A DNA stretch of 64,000 nt from Amphritea balenae (GTDB taxonomy: Bacteria > Pseudomonadota > Gammaproteobacteria > Pseudomonadales > Balneatricaceae): NCBI RefSeq assembly GCF_003858655.1, contig NZ_RQXV01000002.1, positions 248,001 to 312,000 on the forward strand, given 5' to 3'. The notes beneath the pieces were generated by a model that saw only the letters and a program-made list of their open reading frames with translations, had not been told where the DNA came from and ran no database searches. A program made the translations under genes and the position numbers. Below, in pieces: positions 44,695 to 54,304 of the stretch; positions within the stretch are counted from its first letter, which is position 1, and every line of letters starts with the position of its first letter.

Positions 44695-47600
44695 ATGGCA
44701 CAGAGTATCAGTGAAATAAGAACGGGCTTGCAGACCACGCTTGCTCGGCTCATTAAACAGCGTTTGCCGGGCGATAATGCAGGTCAGGTTGAAGCCTTTG
44801 CTTCCAGTTTTTATGCCACCATGGCGGACGAGGATATTGTTAGCTGGCGACCTGATGATCTCTGTGGTGCCACCTTGTCAGCCTGGGAATTTCTTCAGTC
44901 TATTCAACCGGGTCAGCCTAAAGTCAGGGTTTATAATCCGGACTTTGAGCAGCATGGCTGGCAGTCTGTGCATACCATTGTGCAAGTGCTGAGTGATGAC
45001 CTGCCCTTTACGCTTGATTCTATGCGGGTGGAGTTAAATCACCGTAATATCGGCATACACTCTGTACATAATTCGGTTCTGACAGTTAAGCGAGATGACA
45101 GACACCAGTTTGTTTCTTTGTTGCCTAATAACAGCCGGGCAAAAACGGCGCGTCATGAAACACTTATTACTCTGGAAATAGATCGCCATGCTGACTCCGA
45201 GCTGCTGAAAGATCTACAGCAGGCGCTGGATGAAGTGCTTTACCAGGTTGGAATTGTAGTGGAAGACTTCCGGCCAATGGAGACGCAGCTGGATGAGTTG
45301 GTCGAGATGTATGGCTGTATAGAGCCGGATAAGCAGCCTGAGGGGTTGATCGAGGCGAGGGAGTTTCTTCAGTGGCTAAAACTTCATTTTACTTTCTTGG
45401 GGTATGACCAGTATCAAAGAACTGGTCCGCGCAGCAAAAAACTGGAAGTCGTTATGGGTAGTCAGTTAGGGCTACTTAAATATTGTGACGAATACTGCAG
45501 ATCAGAGCTTATCGATGATAAGCAGCGTGATATGGCGCAGTTTACGTTGATCCCCGAGCTTTTATTGTTCACTAAGTCTCCCAGTAAATCACGGGTACAC
45601 CGGCCGGCATATCCGGACTACATAACCCTAAAACGGTTTGATGAAACAGGCCGGGTTATTGGTGAAAGCCGTTTTCTTGGTCTCTATACCTCGGGTGTCT
45701 ATTTGGGTAATGCGCGTCAGATTCCGGTGGTTAGAAAAAAAGTTGCAGCGGTCCTTGAGCGTTCAGGGCGGCATGAAAATAGCCATGACTGGAAAGAGTT
45801 ACAGCAAATTCTTGAAGTTCATCCCCGCGATGATCTGTTTCAGGCAAGTATAGATGAGCTCTATAAGACAACCCTGGGGATTCTGCATATTCATGAACGT
45901 CGTCAGATCCGATTGTTCGCCCGCCGGGATGAGTTTGGTCAGTATGCGTCCTGCCTTGTCTATGCTCCAAGGGATGTTTACAGCACTGAATTCAGGTTGA
46001 AAGTTGAAAAAATACTTCTCAGTGAGTTGGGCTGTAATCAGGCTGAATTTAATACCTATTTTTCTGAATCAATTCTGGCGAGAACACATTTTGTTTTGCG
46101 TAGCGAGAGCCCTATTGTCGGGGATATTGATGTCGAGGGGTTGCAGCGTAAGATTCAACAAGCAGCGCGGAGCTGGTCCGATGAACTCTATGAGGCGCTG
46201 ATCGAAGCCCAGGGTGAAGAGCAGGGTATTGTTGCCTTTAACAGCTATGGCAGAGGTTTCGCATCTAGCTACAAAGAGGATTTTCCACCCAGAACGGCGG
46301 TTGTTGATATTCAGCACATGGATCAGCTTGATACTGAAAACCAGTTATCCCTGAGTTTCTACAGCACACTTGAGGCGAGTAGCCGGAGCCTTAGTTTCAA
46401 GTTATTCAACATGGGTTGCCCATTGCCATTGTCTGATGTGCTGCCGGTGCTGGAAAACTTAGGTTTGCGGGTTATTGATGAGCACCCCTATGCGGTTAAG
46501 AGTGCAAAGGGAAGTGTCTGGATTCATGATTTTAATCTGCAAAGCTCTTTTACTATGCAGCTTGGCCCAAAAGAGATGAAAGCATTTTTCCAGGATGCAT
46601 TTATGCAGATCTGGCAGGGTAAAGCTGCCAATGATGGATTTAACCGTTTAGTGCTGGGAGCAGGGCTGACCTGGCAACAGGTTAATATATTGCGTGCCTA
46701 TGCTGCATACATGAAGCAGATGCGTTTTCCGTTGGTAGGTGGTGCGGTTAAAGCAACATTAAATAACAGTCCGGTGATTGCCAGAAAGATGGTCGGGCTA
46801 TTCGAGGCCCGGTTTCAGCTAGGCGTAACGGATGCTAACACTTGTGAAGCTTTAGAGCAGGATCTGTTGGCTCAGCTTGATTCAGTAGAAAGCCTTAATG
46901 AAGATAAAATTATTCGACAGCTTATTGCCCTGATTAAGGCGACTCAGCGTACTAATTATTATCAAACAGATGCGAATGGAATTGCGGCACCGTATTTGGC
47001 GTTTAAACTTACTCCGGGGCAGGTTCCTCAAATGCCGGAGCCTAAACCCATATTTGAAATTTTTGTGTTTTCACCTCGTTTTGAAGGTGTACATCTGCGG
47101 GGCGGAAAAGTCGCTCGTGGTGGATTACGCTGGTCTGACCGCTACGAAGATTACCGTACTGAAGTGCTGGGATTGGTTAAAGCTCAGCAGGTTAAAAATG
47201 CGGTGATAGTGCCTGTTGGTGCGAAGGGGGGCTTTGTTGCAAAAGGTCTGAATAGCGATATGACCCGTGAAGAATGGTTGGCGGAAGGGGTGGCCTGCTA
47301 TCAGCAGTTTATCAGTGCGTTGTTGGACCTGACCGACAATCTGGTGGATGGAGATATATTGCCACCGGCACAGCTGACTCGACATGATGAAGATGACCCC
47401 TATCTGGTTGTTGCGGCGGATAAAGGTACCGCAACCTTTTCAGATATCGCTAACGGTATTGCTGAGAAGCGGGGGTTTTGGCTGGGTGATGCGTTTGCCT
47501 CAGGCGGTAGCCAGGGATATGACCATAAAAAAATGGGGATCACTGCCAAAGGCGCCTGGGTTTCAGTAGAACGACACTTCAGAGAGCTGGGGGTTAACGT

Positions 47601-49524
47601 TTCGACAACCGACTTCTCTGTTGTCGCTGTGGGCGATATGTCCGGTGATGTGTTTGGTAACGGTATGCTGTTATCAAAGCATATCTGCCTATTGGCGGCC
47701 TTTAATCATCTGCATATCTTTATAGACCCCAGGCCCGATGCCGCTAAAAGCTGGTCCGAGCGACAGCGGCTGTTTAAGTTATCCCGCTCCGGCTGGGATG
47801 ATTATGATAAGGCGCTGATCTCCCGTGGTGGTGGCGTGTTTAAACGTACGGCTAAGTCAATTGCAATCAGTACGGAGATGAAACGTTGCTTTGATATTGC
47901 TGAAGATAGCCTGCCCCCCAATGAACTGATTAGCCGGTTTCTTTGCGCCCCGATTGATCTGTTCTGGAATGGTGGCATCGGGACCTATGTTAAAGCGAGC
48001 TTTGAAACCGATGAAATGGTGGGCGATAAAGCCAATGATACCGTGAGGGTTAATGCCTGTGATCTGCGTTGCAGGGTGATTGGAGAGGGCGGTAATCTTG
48101 GTATCACGCAGGAGGCCCGGATGGAATATGCCCGTCATTTTGGTCGGGCAAATACCGACTTTATTGATAATGCCGCCGGCGTGGATTGTTCTGATCACGA
48201 AGTAAATATCAAAATTCTGCTTAATGGCATTGTTGCTGATGGCGATCTTACATCTAAGCAACGCAACCAGTTACTGCAAAAAATGACCGAAGATGTGGCG
48301 CGGTTGGTGCTGAAGAATAACTATCGTCAGGTTCAGGCAATCAGCCTGGAGCAGATACGTGCGGTAGATGCGATGGGAGAAAACCGCCGTTATATCCAGG
48401 CTCTGGAACACAGGGGGCTATTGAACCGGGGGCTGGAATTCCTTCCCGATGAAGATATTCTGATGGAGCGTCAGTCAGAAGGTGCTGGGCTCACTCGTCC
48501 AGAGATTTCCGTTCTTATTTCATACAGTAAAGCGGAATTGAAGCAATTATTATTAGATTCCTGTGTGCCGGATGATGATTTTCTCAATCAGGAGCTGGCG
48601 ACAGCCTTTCCTGAGACATTAACCGATAAGTATTCAGAGCAATTGAGTCAGCACCGTTTGAGTCGTGAGATAGTGGCGACCCAGTTAGCCAATAATATGG
48701 TTAACTACATGGGATTCAAATTTGTTGACCTGCTTCGTTCTTCCACCCGGGCAGAGATCGATCGTATAACCCGTGCCTATGTACTGGCCAGGGAAGTGTT
48801 TGATATGCAGCATCTATGGCAGCTTATTGAATCACTGGATTATGAGATTGATGCGGGCATGCAGCTGCATATGATGGATGAGTTACAGTATCTGGTGCGC
48901 AGGGCAACCCGATGGTTCGTGGTTAACCGTCCAGATATGGATAATATCTGTGCCAAAGAAGTGCAGTTGTTCCGTTCAACTATTACTGAGCTTAGAGGGC
49001 AGTTGGGTAAGCTGCTTTGTGGTCAGCCAAAGCAGGACTGGCATGAAGCTTATGAGCGTTATATCGATGCCAGGGTGCCGGAAGAGCTGGCGATGGTTAT
49101 TGCCGGCACCCGGAGTTTATATGCGGTACTGAATATCATTGAGGTGGCAGGTAGTAATGATCTGCCTGTCGACCGGGTTGCTCAGGAGATGTTTGAGGTT
49201 GCTGAATCGTTGCAGTTGCACTGGCTGATAAGCCGGTTGAATGAACTTGATCGGGATAATCAGTGGCAGGCGTTAGCACGGGAGTCATTCCGTGATGATA
49301 TTGATAATCAGCACCGGGTGATTGTTACTGCAGTGCTTAATGCCGGATTATCAGGCAACGGGAAAAGGGAGCGGGGCTTTGATGTATGGAAAGCCGGATT
49401 TACACAACCACTCGAGCGCTGGTTGAACCTGATCAATGATCTTAAAACGGCAGAGAAGCAAGGCTATGCCATGTATACCGTGGCTATATCTGAATTGATT
49501 GAACTGGGGCGTGCCTGTAAGTAA
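44695..49524 (+). CDS. gdhB: NAD-specific glutamate dehydrogenase, large 180-kDa type
   Basis: This enzyme deaminates glutamate to 2-oxoglutarate and ammonia with NAD, for catabolism. The 1609-residue length matches the 1620-residue P. aeruginosa GdhB. The long N-terminal part carries ACT-like regulatory modules, and the catalytic domain shows GGLRWSDRYEDYRTEVLGLV, KNAVIVPVGAKGGFVAKG and GDMSGDVFGNGML. ATG 44695 is used because the AGGGG before it is a good ribosome-binding site and MAQSISEIR is a natural start; a TTG lies 15 bases upstream. Single gene. Ammonia handling links it loosely to amt at 54 kb. Confidence 0.95.
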   Translation: MAQSISEIRTGLQTTLARLIKQRLPGDNAGQVEAFASSFYATMADEDIVSWRPDDLCGATLSAWEFLQSIQPGQPKVRVYNPDFEQHGWQSVHTIVQVLSDDLPFTLDSMRVELNHRNIGIHSVHNSVLTVKRDDRHQFVSLLPNNSRAKTARHETLITLEIDRHADSELLKDLQQALDEVLYQVGIVVEDFRPMETQLDELVEMYGCIEPDKQPEGLIEAREFLQWLKLHFTFLGYDQYQRTGPRSKKLEVVMGSQLGLLKYCDEYCRSELIDDKQRDMAQFTLIPELLLFTKSPSKSRVHRPAYPDYITLKRFDETGRVIGESRFLGLYTSGVYLGNARQIPVVRKKVAAVLERSGRHENSHDWKELQQILEVHPRDDLFQASIDELYKTTLGILHIHERRQIRLFARRDEFGQYASCLVYAPRDVYSTEFRLKVEKILLSELGCNQAEFNTYFSESILARTHFVLRSESPIVGDIDVEGLQRKIQQAARSWSDELYEALIEAQGEEQGIVAFNSYGRGFASSYKEDFPPRTAVVDIQHMDQLDTENQLSLSFYSTLEASSRSLSFKLFNMGCPLPLSDVLPVLENLGLRVIDEHPYAVKSAKGSVWIHDFNLQSSFTMQLGPKEMKAFFQDAFMQIWQGKAANDGFNRLVLGAGLTWQQVNILRAYAAYMKQMRFPLVGGAVKATLNNSPVIARKMVGLFEARFQLGVTDANTCEALEQDLLAQLDSVESLNEDKIIRQLIALIKATQRTNYYQTDANGIAAPYLAFKLTPGQVPQMPEPKPIFEIFVFSPRFEGVHLRGGKVARGGLRWSDRYEDYRTEVLGLVKAQQVKNAVIVPVGAKGGFVAKGLNSDMTREEWLAEGVACYQQFISALLDLTDNLVDGDILPPAQLTRHDEDDPYLVVAADKGTATFSDIANGIAEKRGFWLGDAFASGGSQGYDHKKMGITAKGAWVSVERHFRELGVNVSTTDFSVVAVGDMSGDVFGNGMLLSKHICLLAAFNHLHIFIDPRPDAAKSWSERQRLFKLSRSGWDDYDKALISRGGGVFKRTAKSIAISTEMKRCFDIAEDSLPPNELISRFLCAPIDLFWNGGIGTYVKASFETDEMVGDKANDTVRVNACDLRCRVIGEGGNLGITQEARMEYARHFGRANTDFIDNAAGVDCSDHEVNIKILLNGIVADGDLTSKQRNQLLQKMTEDVARLVLKNNYRQVQAISLEQIRAVDAMGENRRYIQALEHRGLLNRGLEFLPDEDILMERQSEGAGLTRPEISVLISYSKAELKQLLLDSCVPDDDFLNQELATAFPETLTDKYSEQLSQHRLSREIVATQLANNMVNYMGFKFVDLLRSSTRAEIDRITRAYVLAREVFDMQHLWQLIESLDYEIDAGMQLHMMDELQYLVRRATRWFVVNRPDMDNICAKEVQLFRSTITELRGQLGKLLCGQPKQDWHEAYERYIDARVPEELAMVIAGTRSLYAVLNIIEVAGSNDLPVDRVAQEMFEVAESLQLHWLISRLNELDRDNQWQALARESFRDDIDNQHRVIVTAVLNAGLSGNGKRERGFDVWKAGFTQPLERWLNLINDLKTAEKQGYAMYTVAISELIELGRACK

Positions 49525-49662
49525 ACTATTCAGTGGTAGTTTGATTCGATAGTACATGCCATAAGATGTACGTTTCTATAGTGCTTGGCCTTGTGTTAGC
49601 AGCGCAAGGTGAATTGGATAGATGATAGCCGGGAAAAGCACCGGCCAGTGTTAGGAATTTTA

Positions 49663-49881
49663 ATGCAAAAGGTTATTGTCGATATTAGCCTCACCGCTGA
49701 GCAGTATCTGGCTCATTATCAGGGGGCGGTTAAAGATGTGATTACCCTGAGCAGGGATGGTCGTCGGGTCAGATTTCCTTCGTCATTGCTTCAACCCTAC
49801 TTATTACATAACGGAATTAAGGGGTGTTTTCAGATTAGTTTTACCCAGGATGGCAAGTTTCAAAGCATTGAACGGTTATAA
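49663..49881 (+). CDS. DUF2835-family small protein
   Basis: A 72-residue conserved protein of unknown function: MQKVIVDISLTAEQYLAHYQ, then VKDVITLSRDGRRVRFPSSLLQPYL and a C-terminal GIKGCFQISFTQDGKFQSI. TAGGAA gives the ribosome-binding site for ATG 49663; the upstream extension of the frame lacks family similarity. Its last 25 or so codons are duplicated directly behind the gene. Confidence 0.88.
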   Translation: MQKVIVDISLTAEQYLAHYQGAVKDVITLSRDGRRVRFPSSLLQPYLLHNGIKGCFQISFTQDGKFQSIERL

Positions 49882-49972
49882 AATGTTCTGTGCTACATGC
49901 TCTACGTAATGGAATTAAGGCTTGTTTCCAGGTTAGTTTCATACAAGATTGTAAGTTTCAAAGCATTGAGCG
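49813..49972 (+). repeat. 98-bp tandem duplication of the DUF2835 gene's 3' end
   Basis: GGAATTAAGG occurs at 49813 and 49911, and CAAAGCATTG at 49861 and 49959, both at a period of 98. The second copy would translate as [22 protein letters not shown] against NGIKGCFQISFTQDGKFQSI in the gene. It is not attached to a proper start, so it is a decayed copy. The pyrD promoter begins right after it. Confidence 0.92.
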
Positions 49973-49982
49973 TCTGTATCTT

Positions 49983-50011
49983 TTTACAGCGCTACGTGCT
50001 TTGCATATAAT
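49983..50011 (+). promoter_or_regulatory. Sigma-70 promoter of pyrD
   Basis: TTTACA (49983-49988), a 17-base spacer and a perfect TATAAT (50006-50011). Transcription would start near 50018, about 27 bases before ATG 50045. Confidence 0.82.
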
Positions 50012-50044
50012 GCCCGCAATATTAAATCTGAATTATGGAATCTC

Positions 50045-51070
50045 ATGCTTTATCAAGCTGCGCGATCGCTGTTGTTTAAACTTGATCCTGAACTGTCCCA
50101 TGACCTGTCTCTGAACAGTATGAATCTGATGGCATCAGTTGGGCTGAATAAATGCCTGGGAGGAAAAAAACTAAGTCTTCCTACTGAAGTGATGGGGATT
50201 CAGTTTCCTAACCCTGTTGGTTTAGCTGCGGGGCTGGATAAAAATGGCATTGCTATCGATGGTATGGCATCACTTGGTTTTGGCTTTGTCGAGGTAGGAA
50301 CCGTTACGCCTCGTCCGCAGCCTGGTAACCCTAAGCCACGTCTGTTTCGCCTCCCAGAGCAGCATGCAATTATTAACCGCATGGGCTTTAACAATGAGGG
50401 CGTAGACAATTTACTGGCCAATATTGAAAAGAGCCGTTTTGATGGTGTGCTGGGTATTAATATTGGCAAAAATTTTGACACCCCGGTTGAGAAAGCCACC
50501 GATGATTATCTGATCTGTATGCGTAAAGTGTACAGCAAGGCGTCTTACATCACGGTTAATGTGTCATCGCCAAATACCCCAGGACTGCGTACATTGCAGT
50601 TTGGTGACTCGCTAAATGAGCTACTGGATGCGCTGAAAACTGAGCAGGCACGTTTGGCTCAGTTGCATGGTAAGTATGTCCCTGTTGCAGTGAAGATAGC
50701 CCCGGATATGTCCGAGGAAGAGTTTGGTCTGGTTGCATCTTCGCTGAAGTCCTATGAGATGGACGGTGTAATAGCCACTAACACTACATTATCCCGTGAG
50801 GGAGTTGAGGGTTCTGAGTTTGCCGGTGAAGCAGGTGGACTGAGCGGCGTGCCGGTACGTAATGCATCGACTAAGGCGATCCGTATTCTGGCCCGGGAAC
50901 TAGACGGCGCGTTACCTATTATCGGTGTTGGTGGAATTACCAACGGCTTTGATGCGGCTGAAAAGATTGAAGCGGGTGCTTCATTGATCCAGGTGTATTC
51001 TGGCTTTATCTATCGGGGACCTGAGTTGATATCTGAATCGGTCAAGGCGATTGCCGAGCTGAACAGATAA
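50045..51070 (+). CDS. pyrD: Dihydroorotate dehydrogenase, class 2
   Basis: This membrane-associated, quinone-linked FMN enzyme oxidises dihydroorotate to orotate in pyrimidine synthesis. The 341-residue protein has the N-terminal helical membrane-contact region of class 2 enzymes ([20 protein letters not shown]), [47 protein letters not shown] with the catalytic Ser region, and [17 protein letters not shown]. It is a single gene between a clean promoter and a terminator. Confidence 0.96.
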   Translation: MLYQAARSLLFKLDPELSHDLSLNSMNLMASVGLNKCLGGKKLSLPTEVMGIQFPNPVGLAAGLDKNGIAIDGMASLGFGFVEVGTVTPRPQPGNPKPRLFRLPEQHAIINRMGFNNEGVDNLLANIEKSRFDGVLGINIGKNFDTPVEKATDDYLICMRKVYSKASYITVNVSSPNTPGLRTLQFGDSLNELLDALKTEQARLAQLHGKYVPVAVKIAPDMSEEEFGLVASSLKSYEMDGVIATNTTLSREGVEGSEFAGEAGGLSGVPVRNASTKAIRILARELDGALPIIGVGGITNGFDAAEKIEAGASLIQVYSGFIYRGPELISESVKAIAELNR

Positions 51071-51089
51071 ATTGATTATCTCCAGCATT

Positions 51090-51119
51090 AAAAAAGGCTT
51101 CTTATCAGAAGCCTTTTTT
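51090..51119 (+). terminator. Intrinsic terminator of pyrD (possibly two-way, also rmf)
   Basis: AAAAAAGGCTTC, loop TTATCA, GAAGCCTTTTTT. Symmetric A- and T-runs let it work on both strands; rmf ends at 51156 on the other strand. Confidence 0.9.
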
Positions 51120-51155
51120 ATTGTATCTGCCACGTTAAATAAATAGTGGTCTTAG

Positions 51156-51362
51156 TTAATGGAGAGATGGGTTAATGTTTATTGCCGAGACACCCGACTG
51201 ACCGTTCCAGTGTGCTTCACGACCTTCACGCCAGCCACTCATCCAGTGGCTTCTGAGATCATTGGTGTTTACCGGACACTCATCTTTTGATTTGCCGATG
51301 AGCCCCGCTTTAAAACCACGGTTGAAAAGTACTGAAGTGCGATCACGTTTTTGTCTCTTCAT
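51156..51362 (-). CDS. rmf: Ribosome modulation factor
   Basis: RMF joins 70S ribosomes into inactive 100S dimers in stationary phase. The 68-residue basic protein starts MKRQKRDRTSVLFNRGFKAG and has GKSKDECP and HWMSGWREGREAHW, the family hallmarks. ATG 51362 follows GAGAGG; the frame extends five codons upstream but the family begins MKRQKRD. It is slightly longer than the 55 residues of E. coli Rmf, with an extra C-terminal tail. Confidence 0.95.
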   Translation of the reverse strand: MKRQKRDRTSVLFNRGFKAGLIGKSKDECPVNTNDLRSHWMSGWREGREAHWNGQSGVSAININPSLH

Positions 51363-51377
51363 AAGACAGCCTCTCAA

Positions 51378-51864
51378 GTTCTTTAATGTTCAGGCAGGTA
51401 ACCGATTTGACGGGCGATACTGTGAATATTACATACTTCCATGCCGTCTCAGTGACCCGGTTTACTGTGACTCATTAACTCCTATTGGTATTAACAGCTG
51501 TTGATGTGTTGTTTGTTACGAACTTCACAGATCTTCACAATGGCGGAATTAAAAAAAGGTTGGTAATTAAAAAAAAATATCAATTTGTAGTATTTAATAA
51601 AAAAAACGTAGACGCACCTGCAAAATAGGCCTGACTTCAATAGCTTGCGAGGCTTGGCGAAATTAAAATACTTGTTTGAAAAAAATTCATTTTGAGCGCT
51701 ATTTTCTTGAATCTGAATCTTAGTCATTGGTCTTAAAAGCGTTTCCCGTTAATATGCGCATCTTCTTTTAGTACTATCCTGTTAGCTGCCACTGAAACTA
51801 CAGGCTGACTCATTACAGAAAATTAACGGAACTGAGTGACAGTTCCTTGAGGTATTCCCCAAGC
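51378..51864. other. AT-rich intergenic region between rmf and rlmL
   Basis: This stretch holds the promoter regions of two divergent genes. There are long A- and T-runs at about 51545-51610. No supported gene. A minus-strand frame at 51491-51727 has low-complexity Phe/Asn/Lys composition typical of AT-rich non-coding DNA. Confidence 0.6.
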
Positions 51865-54039
51865 ATGAAATTTTTTGCTACCTGTCCGAAGGGACTGGAA
51901 CCTGTGTTGTTTGATGAACTACAGGCACTCAATGTAGAGCAACCAAAACAGACACTGGCTGGTGTGTATTTCGGTGGTGGGCTCGAGGCGGCTTACCGGG
52001 TGTGCTTGTGGTCACGGGTGGCAAACAGAGTGCTGTTGGAGTTTCATCGGGGGCCAGGAGAGACTGCAGAACAGCTATATCAGTCGGTACAAGAAGTACG
52101 CTGGCTTGATCATATGCGTCCGGCAGGCACGCTGACAATCGACTTTACCGGTCAGTCTGAGGGGATTAACCATAGCCGTTTTGGGGCGCAGAAAGTTAAA
52201 GATGCCATCGTTGATCAGATTCGTGATGAAACCGGTCGCCGGCCTTCGGTCGAGCGCTTACGCCCGGATCTGCGCATTAATGTTCACCTGCAGCGTGGCG
52301 AAGCCTCCATTGCGATCGACCTGTCGGGTGATAGCTTGCATCGTCGTGGTTATCGCTTGAAAGCAGGTATGGCGCCGATGAAGGAAAACCTGGCGGCGGC
52401 ATTACTATATCGCTGTGGCTGGCCTGATAAGGCTGCCCGCGAAGAGGCGATACTTGATCCAATGTGTGGTTCAGGCACTCTGTTGATCGAGGCGGTCCTG
52501 ATGGCGGCGGATATTGCACCGGGTCTGATGCGTAAAGAGTATGGTTTTACTTTCTGGACGCAGCATCAAAAAGCGATTTGGCAGGATCTGATTGATGAAG
52601 CAGAGCAACGCCGTGAAGCAGGCTTGCAGCAAGTTAAAAGCCGCTTTGAAGGTTTTGATTCAGATGCAAAAGTTTTAAATACTGCGCGGGATAATGCCCG
52701 TCGTGCCGGCGTTGAGTCGTTGATTCACTTTGAGCGTCGTGAATTGTCCCGGCTAAGTCGCCCGACAGGAGAGGAGGCGGGGCTGGTTATTACCAACCCA
52801 CCATACGGTGAGCGTTTGGGTGATGAGCCAACGCTGTTCTTCTTGTATCAGCATTTAGGTGAGCGTCTTAAAGCGGATTTTGCCGGTTGGCAGGGGGCGG
52901 TATTTACCGGTAATCCTGAGCTGTGCAAGATGATGAAGCTGGCATCAGATAAAACCTACAAGCTGTATAACGGTGCTATACCCAGTCAGTTGCAAATCTT
53001 TAATATTCGCCAGCGCGCCGTGCCGGAAGTGGTTGAGGTCATCGATGTACAAGACGACTCAGCAGAGCCTGCTGAGCCAACTGTTGTTGAGCTGAGTAAT
53101 GGTGCTCAGATGCTGGTAAATCGTCTTAACAAGAATCTTAAGCAATTAGGTAAGTGGGCTAAACGTCAGGATATCAGCTGTTATCGGTTGTACGATTCTG
53201 ATCTGCCGGAGTATGCGGTAGCTATCGATATCTATGGTGACTGGGCCCATGTTCAGGAATATCAGGCGCCCAAGAGTATTGATACTGTAAAGGCCTTTAC
53301 CCGGTTGCAAGAAGTGGTTGCCGTTTTACCGCAAGTGCTGGGCTTTCCGGCCGAGCAGATTGTGTTGAAACAACGCCGTCGACAGCAAGGTATCAGTCAA
53401 TACGAGAAGCAGGATCAGACAGCGAACTTTATGGAAGTGCGTGAGGGTGGTTGTCGTATACTGGTGAATCTACAGGATTATCTGGATACCGGACTTTTCC
53501 TGGATCACCGTCCGGTATGCTTACAGATTCAGCAGCAGGCTAAAGGAAAGGATTTTCTTAACCTGTTCAGTTATACCTCAACGGTTTCATTACATGCCGC
53601 GCAGGGTGGCGCCCGCTCGACTACCAGTGTTGATATGTCGGCAACGTACCTGAATTGGGCGCGTAAAAACTTTGCATTGAATGGCTTTGCTGAAACCCGT
53701 AATCACTTTATTCAGGAAGACTGTATTAAGTGGCTGAAGGCGCAGAAAGGTGAAAATTTTGATCTGATATTTATGGATCCCCCGACCTTTTCTAACTCTA
53801 AGCGTATGCATGATGTGCTGGACGTTCAGCGTGACCATGTTGAGTTAATCGACCTGGCGATGGGGCTGTTGCGTCCCGGTGGTAAGTTGATCTTCTCTAA
53901 TAATTATCGCCGCTTTAAGTTAGACCCTCAGTTGAATGAGCGTTATGAGGTGAAGGATATCAGTCGTCAGAGTATCGATCTGGATTTCAAGCGTAATCAG
54001 CGAATTCATCAGTGCTTCGAGCTCTGTCGAACTGAGTGA
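51865..54039 (+). CDS. rlmL: Bifunctional 23S rRNA methyltransferase RlmKL
   Basis: A fused enzyme. The N-terminal THUMP/RlmL half makes m2G2445 and the C-terminal RlmK half makes m7G2069 in 23S rRNA. The 724-residue protein opens MKFFATCPKGLEPVLFDEL. The RlmL methyltransferase has DPMCGSGTLLIEA and ITNPPYGERLGDE, and the RlmK half LNLFSYTSTVSLHAAQGGA and FMDPPTFSNSKRM. ATG 51865 is the family start; TTGAGG stands 12 bases before it. Confidence 0.95.
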   Translation: MKFFATCPKGLEPVLFDELQALNVEQPKQTLAGVYFGGGLEAAYRVCLWSRVANRVLLEFHRGPGETAEQLYQSVQEVRWLDHMRPAGTLTIDFTGQSEGINHSRFGAQKVKDAIVDQIRDETGRRPSVERLRPDLRINVHLQRGEASIAIDLSGDSLHRRGYRLKAGMAPMKENLAAALLYRCGWPDKAAREEAILDPMCGSGTLLIEAVLMAADIAPGLMRKEYGFTFWTQHQKAIWQDLIDEAEQRREAGLQQVKSRFEGFDSDAKVLNTARDNARRAGVESLIHFERRELSRLSRPTGEEAGLVITNPPYGERLGDEPTLFFLYQHLGERLKADFAGWQGAVFTGNPELCKMMKLASDKTYKLYNGAIPSQLQIFNIRQRAVPEVVEVIDVQDDSAEPAEPTVVELSNGAQMLVNRLNKNLKQLGKWAKRQDISCYRLYDSDLPEYAVAIDIYGDWAHVQEYQAPKSIDTVKAFTRLQEVVAVLPQVLGFPAEQIVLKQRRRQQGISQYEKQDQTANFMEVREGGCRILVNLQDYLDTGLFLDHRPVCLQIQQQAKGKDFLNLFSYTSTVSLHAAQGGARSTTSVDMSATYLNWARKNFALNGFAETRNHFIQEDCIKWLKAQKGENFDLIFMDPPTFSNSKRMHDVLDVQRDHVELIDLAMGLLRPGGKLIFSNNYRRFKLDPQLNERYEVKDISRQSIDLDFKRNQRIHQCFELCRTE

Positions 54040-54044
54040 TATTT

Positions 54045-54069
54045 AAAACCGCCAATTGGCGGTTTTTTT
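54045..54069 (+). terminator. Intrinsic terminator of rlmL
   Basis: AAAACCGCC (54045-54053), loop AATT, GGCGGTTTT and further T. Confidence 0.92.
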
Positions 54070-54110
54070 ATGGGCGTTATCTATGCTGGCTTTTGGTGCA
54101 GGTGCAGTTA

Positions 54111-54127
54111 TTGGCACAATACCTGCT
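54111..54127 (+). promoter_or_regulatory. Sigma-54 promoter of amt
   Basis: TTGGCACAATACCTGCT has GG at 54113-54114 and GC at 54125-54126 with exactly ten bases between, matching TGGCAC-N5-TTGC. It lies about 180 bases before the amt start. A GGTGCA half-site at 54095-54100 resembles one arm of an NtrC site, but a full palindrome was not seen. Confidence 0.8.
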
Positions 54128-54304
54128 TTGTTCTATGCACTTTTACAGAGCATATTGATGAATTATTGTTCCAGCCCCCGGTTTTCTGAGTAGAAAGGCT
54201 GGCAGTGAAAATTCACGATAATTAAAAATAAAATATCGCACCAAATAAGTGCTTGTTCAAAGTGGCAGGCATTAAAAGAGTGCGTGGTTATACAGGAGAT
54301 CACC

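Noticed and set aside
49890-50114. Plus-strand frame of 74 codons before pyrD
   Set aside because: Its start is the duplicated tail of DUF2835 and its end runs into pyrD in another frame; treated as a repeat, not a gene.
51491-51727. Minus-strand frame of 78 codons upstream of rlmL
   Set aside because: Composition is low-complexity Phe/Lys/Asn from AT-rich DNA, without ribosome-binding site or known similarity.
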